From: Nitrospiraceae bacterium
GTDB lineage: Bacteria > Nitrospirota > Nitrospiria > Nitrospirales > Nitrospiraceae
Direction: 5' to 3'
NCBI GenBank assembly: GCA_919902665.1
Contig: CAKKRK010000098.1
Location: 1 to 64,000, forward strand
DNA: 64,000 bases
Positions 17,166 through 25,273 of the stretch are shown piece after piece. The notes beneath the pieces were generated by a model. It was not told where the DNA came from. It did no database searches and saw only the letters and a list, made by a program, of their open reading frames with translations. Numbering within the stretch: position 1 is the first letter of the stretch; each line of letters starts with the position of its first letter. The position numbers and the translations under genes were made by a program.

Positions 17166-18548
17166 CTAACACAGCGCGGAGTGTCTGCTTTTCGCGTAGA
17201 TCAAGCCATCTTCGAGTGTTCCAAACTCTCCATCAAGCTGAGCCTCATAACAGTCATCAAGCAGTCGGCCCATGTGAGGACCAGGCTGGATCCCCAATTC
17301 CAACAAGTGACGGCCCATGATAATGGGAGAAGGCGTCTGACGGTCCACTTCCAGCTGGCGTGCTCGGGCCAACAGCCACTCACCGGCAGGAAATCCATCA
17401 AACTGTTTCGGTGGCCGGCCTGCATGATCGGCCCGCGCCACACGCACCAATCGGTCGATGCGCTGGACTTGCCTTGCCAATCGGCGGACTGCGCTGTCCG
17501 AAGCGTTGGCGTCATGGAGGGCACGAGGACGGAGATGGCACAATACCAGCGGGACCACCTCATCGATCAGGCTGTGCTGGTTGGTCAGTCGCTCAAGAAA
17601 ACGTTGTGTGGGGCCTGTCCCTTCCGATTCATGTCCTCGCGAGCTGACGTGTCCATATTCTTCTTTGGTCGTGGCCGGTTTGCCGAAGTCGTGGCAGAGG
17701 ACGCCCAACCCAACAGCCAGGTCGTCCGGCTCATCACCGGTGCGCTCCGCAGCGAACCAGTCCAGGCAGTGGAGTGTGTGGATCCAGACGTCGCCTTCTG
17801 GGTGCCAGATGGGATCTTGTGGACAGCCTTCAAGGGCTGCGAGCTCCGGATAGAAACGGAGCCAGCCGCAGTGACGTAAGAACTGCAACCCCAGCGATGG
17901 CTTGCGTCCTTGGAGGAGCAGCTTCTTCCATTCTTCCCACAGACGCTCGCTCGGTTGACCTTCCTGGGAGAGTGTCTGGCACAGGGCCACTGTTTCAGGC
18001 GCGACCGTGAGTTCAAAGCGGGCAGCCAGCTGCATGCCACGCAAGACGCGTAGAGGATCTTCGGCGAATCGGTTCGACGCGTGGCGTAAGATCCGTGCAT
18101 CAAGGTCGCCGCGACCGTTGAAGGGATCGCGAAGCTCCATGGTGTCCGGATCCCAGGCCATTGCGTTGATGGTGAAGTCTCGTCGTGCCAGCGCCTCATC
18201 AATCGGCATGTCGGGGTCGGCTTGCCTCAGCAAGCCAGGAAGAGAGGTGTCGTCAGTCCGCATGCGGGAGGGAATGGACACATCGATTGGCAGACCTTGT
18301 AACTTAAAGACCGCGAAGGTTTTTCCGACGAATTGCACAGAGAAGTGCTCAGTCAGTAGTGCATGGATTTGGCCGGGCGGCAGACCCGTCACTTCGAGGT
18401 CCAAATCCCGTGGCTGTTGGCCGAGCGCGAGATCACGGACCGAGCCGCCGACCAGCCATGTTCTTCCACCGGCGCGGCGAACCAGTTGCTCAATCTTGCG
18501 CAGGACTCCCGCAAGCGTGGGATTTTCGATGCGAAAGCGGGCCGGCAC
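17166..18548 (-). CDS. cca: CCA-adding tRNA nucleotidyltransferase / poly(A) polymerase-type
   Basis: 460 residues. Class II nucleotidyltransferase head: GRTWLVGGSVRDLALGQ and the catalytic RDLDLEV Asp pair near residues 52-54, then the ARRDFTINAMAWD motif and DPFNGRGDL. The middle has tRNA-binding helices with ERLWEEWKKLL; further on, VLCHDFGKPATT is an HD phosphohydrolase-like region (about 277-288). It adds or repairs the 3' CCA of tRNA. It begins one base after the galT stop, so it likely rides on the GH57-galT transcript. Confidence 0.88.
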   Translation of the reverse strand: MPARFRIENPTLAGVLRKIEQLVRRAGGRTWLVGGSVRDLALGQQPRDLDLEVTGLPPGQIHALLTEHFSVQFVGKTFAVFKLQGLPIDVSIPSRMRTDDTSLPGLLRQADPDMPIDEALARRDFTINAMAWDPDTMELRDPFNGRGDLDARILRHASNRFAEDPLRVLRGMQLAARFELTVAPETVALCQTLSQEGQPSERLWEEWKKLLLQGRKPSLGLQFLRHCGWLRFYPELAALEGCPQDPIWHPEGDVWIHTLHCLDWFAAERTGDEPDDLAVGLGVLCHDFGKPATTKEEYGHVSSRGHESEGTGPTQRFLERLTNQHSLIDEVVPLVLCHLRPRALHDANASDSAVRRLARQVQRIDRLVRVARADHAGRPPKQFDGFPAGEWLLARARQLEVDRQTPSPIIMGRHLLELGIQPGPHMGRLLDDCYEAQLDGEFGTLEDGLIYAKSRHSALC

Positions 18549-19553
18549 TTAGATTCCTGCTTCGCGGAGGAACGTCGCTGCTTCTTCCGGTGACACTGGA
18601 TTGATGTAGAAGCCGGTGCCCCATTCGAAGCCGGCGACTTGCGTCAGTTTAGGGATGATCTCCAGGTGCCAATGGTAGTAGTCGCCGGTTTTCTCATGCA
18701 GGGGAGAGCTATGGAGAATGAAGTTGTATGAGGGGCGAGCGAGCACTTTGTCCATACGGCGCAGCGACTCCGAAAGGATCGGGGCCAGAAACTCGAACTG
18801 TGACTTCTGGCTCTCCTCAAAATACGCCGCATGGCGCTTGGGGAGGATCCACATTTCGAACGGAAATCGTGGCGCGAAGGGTGTGACGCAGAGGAACTCC
18901 GGATTCTCGGCGACGATGCGATCTCCCTCCGAGAGATCCTGCCGGAGTATATCGCAGTAGATGCAACGCTCCTTCTGCTGATAGTGCGTGCGGCATCCGT
19001 CCAGCTCCTCCTGCACGTTGGTCGGGACGATCGGCAATGCGATGAGTTGAGAATGGCTGTGTTCCAGGGTGGCGCCGGCGGATGCGCCGTGGTTCTTGAA
19101 AATGAGAATGTAGCGGAATCGAATGTCTTTTCGGAGGTCGATCATTCGGTCTCGATAGGCCCACAGCACGTCCTCGATCTTCTTGATCTGAAGATCGGCA
19201 AGGCCTTCGACATGGGTGGGTGTTTCGATGATGACTTCGTGGGCACCCACGCCGTTCATGCGGTCGTAGAGTCCGATCCCCTCGCGACCCATGTCACCTT
19301 CAACTTGCAGCGCAGGAAATTTATTCGGGATGACGCGTACGGTCCAATTGGGAGAATTGGGTCCGCCCGGCTGCGGCCGATAGGCCATGATTTCTTTCGG
19401 CGTGAGCCGTTCCTGTCCCGGGCAAAACGGACAGAGGGTCGTTGAAACCGGTCGGGCAGGTTGGAGGTTGATAAAGTCATGTGGGCGGCCCCTGCGCTCA
19501 GTGGAAATAATCACCCAGCGGCCCACAACGGGGTCACGTCTTAGATCTGGCAT
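18549..19553 (-). CDS. galT: Galactose-1-phosphate uridylyltransferase (GalT family)
   Basis: 334 residues. Two Zn-type cysteine pairs CPFCPGQERL (about 40) and CIYCDIL (about 195), active-site HSHSQLIALP (a variant of the HPHGQ-type loop, catalytic His next to Ser), and YYHWHLEIIPK near the C-terminus mark GalT. The N-terminus MPDLRRDPVVGRWVIIS is typical. It would exchange UDP between glucose and galactose 1-phosphates, or a related sugar. Neighbouring GH57 suggests glucan/sugar-nucleotide metabolism. Ribosome site TAGGAGG lies just upstream. Confidence 0.88.
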   Translation of the reverse strand: MPDLRRDPVVGRWVIISTERRGRPHDFINLQPARPVSTTLCPFCPGQERLTPKEIMAYRPQPGGPNSPNWTVRVIPNKFPALQVEGDMGREGIGLYDRMNGVGAHEVIIETPTHVEGLADLQIKKIEDVLWAYRDRMIDLRKDIRFRYILIFKNHGASAGATLEHSHSQLIALPIVPTNVQEELDGCRTHYQQKERCIYCDILRQDLSEGDRIVAENPEFLCVTPFAPRFPFEMWILPKRHAAYFEESQKSQFEFLAPILSESLRRMDKVLARPSYNFILHSSPLHEKTGDYYHWHLEIIPKLTQVAGFEWGTGFYINPVSPEEAATFLREAGI

Positions 19554-19658
19554 CTCTTCTCCTCCTACAATATAGAGGTGAAGGGGAGGGGGTGAGGAGA
19601 AAGAAGACTCACCGTCACCGGCTTGGAAGCCGATCCCCTTCGCAACCCTTTAGGATGA

Positions 19659-21860
19659 TCACACTCTCCACAGTTCGGCCTCAAATTCCGGCCCAGGTAC
19701 GGTCAGGACGGCCGGATGATGGCCAGGATAGCGAGCGACTTCGAGGCCGTGTTCTCGCACGATGATCGACATCTGGATCGTATTTCCTTGTTCCAGGCAC
19801 AGCTCTTTCCAAGGGACGGCCAACTCCAGAATGGTGTGGGTCTTGATTGACCGATAGGAGCCGATCTCTTGCCAGGCATCTGCCTGGGTTTGGCGAGACA
19901 AGAGAAAAGCCTCCGGGCCTGGCGAGGCAAGCGCAAATGTCAGCCGAAAAGTACATTGAGGCGCTTGCAACCGAATATCAACGTCGAGGCCCTGTCGTGT
20001 CGTACTCGCTTCGTCTGGGTCGAATCTCATCACGAGCTGATTTGAGGTCCAACCGAATTGGATCGCCGTGAAGAGTCCATCAGCTTTCCACATGGCTCCA
20101 AGCGGTGGCTGGGTGTTGATGTTTCCGGCGCCACGCCATTCGAAAAAGTCGGTCACAATGCCGTCGATTGTGGGATTCAGCAGGACGAGCGGCTGTTGGA
20201 CTGAATCGGATTCTGAGGCGATGGCCCTCGTGCAGATCGGAGTATTCAGTTGATCGGGGGGCGGGATGCCCATATGCGTCCAGACATTCCGAAGATGGGT
20301 GCGGAAGAGGCGGTCGAATTCTGGTTTAAAATCGGTATCGAAATCATCGCCGTACCACCAGAACCAGTCGCTCCCTTCGGCGGCGTAGAGTTCTTGCCAG
20401 GCCGCTTGTGCACGGTCAGGCGGAAGACTCTGTGCGAGATTCACCAGTTGTGTACGAGTGTGACCGAGGAGATCCCACCCGCGATTGTCTTCGTAGTGCC
20501 CAATCCAGATCTTGTAGTCGGAATTGATCCAGGATCCTGAATGGAGGCAGGGGAGCTGTTGTGTGGGTTGCACCGCAGCCATCCCATCCGACATGGTCGA
20601 AGCCTGGACCAGGACCTGTCCGTCGTGATCCAGTTCGTGGTTGGTGAAGGCTTCGTACAGGAGAGACAGGAACTGCTCCCCGCCGTCGTGATAGTGTTCC
20701 CACGGATTTTCACCGTCCAGGATGATGGGTATGACGATCTTTTCTTGCGGTGCATCGTGGATAATGCTCCGCAGACGCCGCAGGACATCCTCGGCGGCGG
20801 ATTCGGGCGTCGTCTTGTGGTAGACGAATCCGAATGCGTCTGAGATCTCGCGGTCGCGGAACAGTACGGTCAACGCATGTTCGGGTTCACCGATGCGATA
20901 GGGTTGATAGAGCGCGGACTGCCGATGCCATGGGCGGCCGCACATTCCCAGGGAGCGTGCGAGGATGCCCTCGTCCGTGGCAAACCAGCGAAGGCCGGTC
21001 TGATGGATCAGCGGAAGCATCTCGGGACACACCGATCCCTCTGATGGCCACAAGCCGGTCGGAGCCCGCCCGAATGTGGACTGGTGAAATTCGACGGCTT
21101 GTTGAAGTTGTGCTGCCGCGTCCTCCGGAGCATGGAAACGAGCAGGCAAGGGAAGATCCGGCCTGGCTCTTCGGTTGATCTCGGTGTCGATCACCAGAGG
21201 CAGAATCGGATGGTAGAAGGGAGTCGTCGTGAGTTCAACCTGCTCCCGCTCCATGAGTCGTCGGTACAGCGGAATAATGTCTTGTATGGCCCTCCGCTGC
21301 AACTCCAATACTTCCTGCTTGTCCTCCTCGGTGAAGCTGCGATTTTTCTGGCGCAGCGCAGCCAGACGAGGATATTGTTGAACGGTGCCATATCCGAACC
21401 AGGCGAGGTTGTGCCAGACTTGGAGGTCTAGCAACTCTTGTGTGGAGAATTGACGGGCGACGCGGTGGAGATCATGCCCCGGGACATCCAGTCCGCGTTT
21501 CACCAGCAACTCATGGTATCGTGGATAGGGGCGCACCATGGTCGCCCAGTTGGCTGAAAAGAAATGACGGACCAGAAAGGCCTTTTCTTCAAGGGTGAGG
21601 CTGGCCGCTGGGCGTTGTGCATGTTCGAGAAACAGATCGAGGATCTTCCCGCTCCCGATCTCCTGTAACTGCAAGAGGAGAGACGGCGTAAAATTGAACG
21701 TGGCGCGTACACCGGGGAATTTCTCCAACAGATAGGCCATATCGTAATAGGCCTTGGTCGCATGCAGGCGCACCCATGGCATACTGGCTGATCCGGCCAC
21801 CGGATCGGTGTAATAGGGCTGGTGCATATGCCACAGAAAACACACGTGGACATGCTTCAT
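19659..21860 (-). CDS. Glycoside hydrolase family 57 protein (alpha-amylase/glucan type)
   Basis: 733 residues. N-terminus VHVCFLWHMHQPYY is the usual GH57 opening; TGLWPSEGSVCPEMLPL near residue 270 contains the nucleophile Glu, and IPIILDGENPWEHY near 385 the acid-base Asp region. A C-terminal domain of about 200 residues is beta-rich, like DUF1926/glucodextranase-type modules. It should act on alpha-glucans in the cytoplasm (no signal peptide). It leads a minus-strand run with galT and cca, consistent with glycogen/sugar turnover. Confidence 0.9.
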   Translation of the reverse strand: MKHVHVCFLWHMHQPYYTDPVAGSASMPWVRLHATKAYYDMAYLLEKFPGVRATFNFTPSLLLQLQEIGSGKILDLFLEHAQRPAASLTLEEKAFLVRHFFSANWATMVRPYPRYHELLVKRGLDVPGHDLHRVARQFSTQELLDLQVWHNLAWFGYGTVQQYPRLAALRQKNRSFTEEDKQEVLELQRRAIQDIIPLYRRLMEREQVELTTTPFYHPILPLVIDTEINRRARPDLPLPARFHAPEDAAAQLQQAVEFHQSTFGRAPTGLWPSEGSVCPEMLPLIHQTGLRWFATDEGILARSLGMCGRPWHRQSALYQPYRIGEPEHALTVLFRDREISDAFGFVYHKTTPESAAEDVLRRLRSIIHDAPQEKIVIPIILDGENPWEHYHDGGEQFLSLLYEAFTNHELDHDGQVLVQASTMSDGMAAVQPTQQLPCLHSGSWINSDYKIWIGHYEDNRGWDLLGHTRTQLVNLAQSLPPDRAQAAWQELYAAEGSDWFWWYGDDFDTDFKPEFDRLFRTHLRNVWTHMGIPPPDQLNTPICTRAIASESDSVQQPLVLLNPTIDGIVTDFFEWRGAGNINTQPPLGAMWKADGLFTAIQFGWTSNQLVMRFDPDEASTTRQGLDVDIRLQAPQCTFRLTFALASPGPEAFLLSRQTQADAWQEIGSYRSIKTHTILELAVPWKELCLEQGNTIQMSIIVREHGLEVARYPGHHPAVLTVPGPEFEAELWRV

Positions 21861-21959
21861 TGATGCCGATTTCCCTTCATCTTGGCGAGTATGTCATAGG
21901 GGGTATGAGCATGCAATCTGCAGGCGGGTTTGTGATGGAACATCGCACGAGGAGTTGAG

Positions 21960-22367
21960 ATGGTGACCTTTCTTCGGTATTGGGGGCCGGTGTGCGGCTA
22001 TGCCGGGCTCATTTTTTATTTATCCGCGCAGTCGCATCCGGAAGAGCATGTGCCGTTCGTCATGCATTTCAGTGATAAGGTTTTGCACGCCGTCGAGTAT
22101 GCGGTATTCGGTGCGTTGTGTTACCGGGCGCTTCGTGGAAGTGGGAATGATGCGTGGAGACAACAAGCGATTCCGGCAGCCCTCCTTCTGGCCTCGTTGT
22201 ATGGGCTGAGCGATGAGGTTCACCAAGCGTTCGTTCCGTTTCGAGATTCGAATTGGCTCGATTGGCTGGCGGATACGATTGGTGCGGCTGTCGGTGTGGT
22301 AGGCAGCCGATTTTTATCATGGGGTTCTCAGGAGACCGGCAAGAGAGCGATCATGAGAGTCGGTTGA
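21960..22367 (+). CDS. VanZ-like membrane protein
   Basis: 135 residues with four hydrophobic segments. VanZ features are SDKVLHAVEYAVFGALCY (about residues 40-57) and DEVHQAFVPFRDSNWLDWLADT (about 89-110). The VanZ family includes a teicoplanin-resistance protein, but most are uncharacterised small membrane proteins. It lies divergent from GH57 and has a GAGGAG ribosome site just upstream. Confidence 0.85.
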   Translation: MVTFLRYWGPVCGYAGLIFYLSAQSHPEEHVPFVMHFSDKVLHAVEYAVFGALCYRALRGSGNDAWRQQAIPAALLLASLYGLSDEVHQAFVPFRDSNWLDWLADTIGAAVGVVGSRFLSWGSQETGKRAIMRVG

Positions 22368-22459
22368 ACGCCGCGTGCATGCACCTAAAGATCAAAAGCA
22401 TAAAGCTTCATGGATAGCGTAGGCACGGTTTGGCAGCTGAATAGGCCTCTGATAAGGCC

Positions 22460-23236
22460 CTAAGTTTTGTAGGTTTGTTGAAGAAAAACAGACGTCGCAT
22501 GCGCACGGCGAGTGACCTGAAGTTTGAGGTAGATACTGTTCAAGTAATTCTTGACCGTCTTATCGCTGAGGCCTAGCGCACTAGTGATTTCTTTGTTGAT
22601 TCTTCCCTGCGCCACAAGTTCCATAATACGGTGCTCTTGGGCACAGAGCGTCCCCCGCATTTTCTCGCATATTGAAACATGTTGGTCCCGGATATAGGCC
22701 AGTACTCTGGATGAGACAGCCGGATCAAGGATCGATTGCCCTGCGGCGACTCTTTCAACGGCCCGGACTAGTTCTGGTCCGGTGACGGTCTTGGGCATGA
22801 AGCCTGCCGCTCCAGATCGTAGAGCTGAGATGATAGACCAGTCATCGGGGCTATGCGTCAGCACGAGTAAACGAATGTTGCGAGAGACTTCGTGGATGCG
22901 ACGCAATACATCGATTTCCCCTCCGCCAGGCAATCGTAACTCGATGAGCACGACATCGGGCCTGAGTCGATGAGCTTGTTCTACAGCGGCCGTCACCGTG
23001 CCTGCCTCGCCGATAATCTTGATGTGTTCGGCATGATCCAGCATCGTCCGCACGCCGGCCCGCGCAATTTCATGGCTATCGGCGATCAGCAGCCTGATCG
23101 ATGTGGCTGTTTTGGCCTGGACCGTACGATCGTGCGATGTGATCGAATGATCGCTAGGGTGACCGGTCAGCCTGGTTGCGTTTTGGTAAGGATTGCCTTG
23201 GATCCAGGCTGAATACCCCCTGCCCAGTATTCTCAT
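22460..23236 (-). CDS. LuxR-family response regulator with an atypical receiver
   Basis: 258 residues: about 45 unmatched N-terminal residues, a receiver (about 47-165) and a LuxR-type helix-turn-helix (about 190-250, RINKEITSALGLSDKTVKNYLNSIYLK). The receiver has IADSHEIARAG in place of the DD acidic pair and VVLIELRLPG, where Glu (codon GAG) replaces the phospho-accepting Asp; the PKTVTG Lys and LTHS Thr are kept. Receivers with this change are often phosphorylation-independent or constitutively active (family knowledge). A GAGAGAGA ribosome site precedes the ATG. Targets unknown. Confidence 0.85.
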   Translation of the reverse strand: MRILGRGYSAWIQGNPYQNATRLTGHPSDHSITSHDRTVQAKTATSIRLLIADSHEIARAGVRTMLDHAEHIKIIGEAGTVTAAVEQAHRLRPDVVLIELRLPGGGEIDVLRRIHEVSRNIRLLVLTHSPDDWSIISALRSGAAGFMPKTVTGPELVRAVERVAAGQSILDPAVSSRVLAYIRDQHVSICEKMRGTLCAQEHRIMELVAQGRINKEITSALGLSDKTVKNYLNSIYLKLQVTRRAHATSVFLQQTYKT

Positions 23237-23312
23237 CTCTCTCTCAAGCCCTCTGAATGTCTCTAAGATGATGAAGTGTCAGTAGGCAAAAGATGTTGTC
23301 GATGCATCACGA

Positions 23313-24047
23313 TTACCTGTCATGGTTGATTCGAATCGCCCATCGGATGAGTGCGCTTCGGGATTTCAAGCCGGTTTTTTCTCGAATTTTCGCAATGTGT
23401 CCCTCCGCAGTACGGACACTGAGTTTGAGGATGCCGGCAATTCCCTTGTCCGAGAGACCTTCCCCGATGAGCCTCACTATTTGCTGTTCTCGCGGGGTGA
23501 GTTGGGCGAACATCTCTATTTCTGGACCGACCGTAGGTACTTGTTTCTCCTCTGCGGGTGCGAGCGGAAAGGAAGGCCCTTCGACAATCATGCTCTGAGG
23601 GGTCCGTTCGAGATGGACGGTTAAGGAACACTCTTTCGGAGGCACGTCGGGCCCGCGACAAATCTCGACCTTGGCGAAGTTGAAATGGTGTCCGGCGATC
23701 CCTCCGAGCATGCCCGCTTCAATCTGACAGAGATGCGGATCATCTGCGGCAAGTTTCCCAAACGGGCAGTGCGGAATAGAAATGCTGACGAGGCCGTTCG
23801 TTTCCACCTTCACGTCATGATTCCACCCCCAGTGCGTCTTCATCCACTCCAGACAGCGAAGGTAGTCTTCCCGTTGGAACGGCGGTGCAGCTGGGTGAGA
23901 TTGTCGAACCTGGCTGACCACCTCCCGGCCAAGACGCATTCCGATCTCGCGAAGTGTGCGCTCATAGAATGAGGGGTGGAAGATGTTCTTCACAGCCTCC
24001 GAGAGGCCTTCGAGGACACGTTGTGGGAATGCTTTGGAATCATCCAT
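23313..24047 (-). CDS. LuxR-family regulator with Cys/His-containing sensor domain
   Basis: 244 residues. The C-terminal 65 residues are a LuxR HTH: LTPREQQIVRLIGEGLSDKG and SVRTAEGHIAKIREKTGLKS. The N-terminal domain (about 30-160) contains ISIPHCPFGKLAADDPHLC, a spaced Cys/His pattern, and VEICRGPDVPPKECSLTVHL, reminiscent of V4R/metanogen output-type sensors; that is a cautious guess. The ligand is unknown. It is the second of three LuxR-type genes in 2.5 kb. Confidence 0.75.
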   Translation of the reverse strand: MDDSKAFPQRVLEGLSEAVKNIFHPSFYERTLREIGMRLGREVVSQVRQSHPAAPPFQREDYLRCLEWMKTHWGWNHDVKVETNGLVSISIPHCPFGKLAADDPHLCQIEAGMLGGIAGHHFNFAKVEICRGPDVPPKECSLTVHLERTPQSMIVEGPSFPLAPAEEKQVPTVGPEIEMFAQLTPREQQIVRLIGEGLSDKGIAGILKLSVRTAEGHIAKIREKTGLKSRSALIRWAIRINHDR

Positions 24048-24265
24048 TAATTAACCAGGCCCCTTAAGCTTGTGGCGTTGAATCATGTAGAAGGCGTTGC
24101 CATATGAACCAGAGCTCTCTGTAGAGACTTTCCTTAGGAAACCAGTGTATAACGTCTTAACCGTAAGACAAGGTGGCTATATGGGCAGGGGCGATGCGTC
24201 GGCATCGGGGTGTCCGCATGGTCTCTCTTTTGGAGTTTGAACAGAAGCCGGTTGCGGTGCGATGA

Positions 24266-24970
24266 ATTGGGTCTGCCCACGCCTCACTCGATGCCATTCT
24301 CGGTCTCGCCAGGAAATGCCGAACTCCCAAACAATTTAAGCGGCTCCTCACCCTGGTACATTCCCTCATCCCCTATCGGTCTCTCGTCTGTGCGTGGGGC
24401 TATCCCCGCGCCTACCGACTCTGCAATATCTTGAGCATCGGCTAATCCAAACCGTTCCTTCGCTGGTATTTCACAGAGGGGATGCTCAGAAAGGATCCGG
24501 TCTTTGCGGAGTGGTTGCGGACAAGAGAGCCATTTGTCTGGAACGAGGTCGCGCGCCGATTCTCGAGACAGATTGATCCCGAGTTTGTGAGGAAGGTGCG
24601 GGAGTATCAACTGCAGTATTCGCTGTGCGGCGGCACCATTGAGACGGGAGATCATGAATTGGGGTGCTACATCGCGCTTGTCTTGGATTCTGAAGAGGAA
24701 TGCCGCCTCCATATGAAATATTTTTGTGATCTGCTGCCTTCTCTGACCCACGCTTTCGAGCGTTCCTACCCCAGGGGACGGTTGACCAAGCGGGAAGGTG
24801 CCGTTCTTGAACTGCGGGCGAAAGGCCATCAGGTCAAGGCCATTGCCGATCTCCTGGACATCTCGCCGCGAACAGTCAAAATGCATGTTGAAGCCATCAA
24901 GGAGAAGCTCTATACCGATGACCTTGTCAACGCGATCGTGATCGCCCTGAAGCTCGGCATGATCGAGTAG
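24266..24970 (+). pseudogene. Broken LuxR-type regulator (autoinducer-like domain plus HTH)
   Basis: One frame reads a LuxR-like protein from 24266: SLDAILGLARKCRTPKQFKR, then LVHSLIPYRSLVCAWG, and LRWYFTEG followed by MLRKDPVFAEWLRTREPFVW, ending in an HTH (about GRLTKREGAVLELRAKGHQV and SPRTVKMHVEAIKEKL). An in-frame TAA at 24443-24445 interrupts it, likely at a Tyr codon, and no usable start lies at the 5' end (a TGA is at 24263-24265; the nearest ATG 24262 is out of frame). The part from ATG 24482 (162 residues, the HTH plus a partial sensor) could still be made. Sequencing error is the alternative. Confidence 0.75.
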
Positions 24971-25273
24971 TGCCAACCATATCTTCCCTACCTTTTCCAC
25001 CCGCGCCGCAAGCCGGGCGAATGATGACATAAGTCTTTTCAGACAGCTAGCGTAGTTGTTCCTGCCACAGATGAGTATTCACGCGCATTAAGTCTCTGAA
25101 AAATAATCCGAAATTGAAAGAGAGGGACCTCCGTCCGCTCGCGACAGCAGGCGGAGATAGTGGGAGAAGCGTTGGGAAAGATCTCCATCCGCGAGGTTCT
25201 TGTATCAAGTGGATGGTGTGGAGGTATGAGGGGGAGAGAGGCTTGCTAGGCGCTGCGTAGGTCGAGAGAACGT
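24971..25273. other. Intergenic region upstream of hybrid kinase 1
   Basis: 303 bases. No gene, sigma-54 site or clear terminator seen; it must carry the kinase promoter. A GAGAGAAC stretch before 25274 could serve as ribosome site. Confidence 0.4.

Noticed and set aside
17112-17879. 255-codon plus ORF inside cca
   Set aside because: Antisense to the HD and C-terminal regions of the clear CCA-adding enzyme.
24284-25030. 248-codon antisense ORF opposite the broken LuxR gene
   Set aside because: The plus strand has LuxR HTH motifs; the antisense protein has no recognisable feature.
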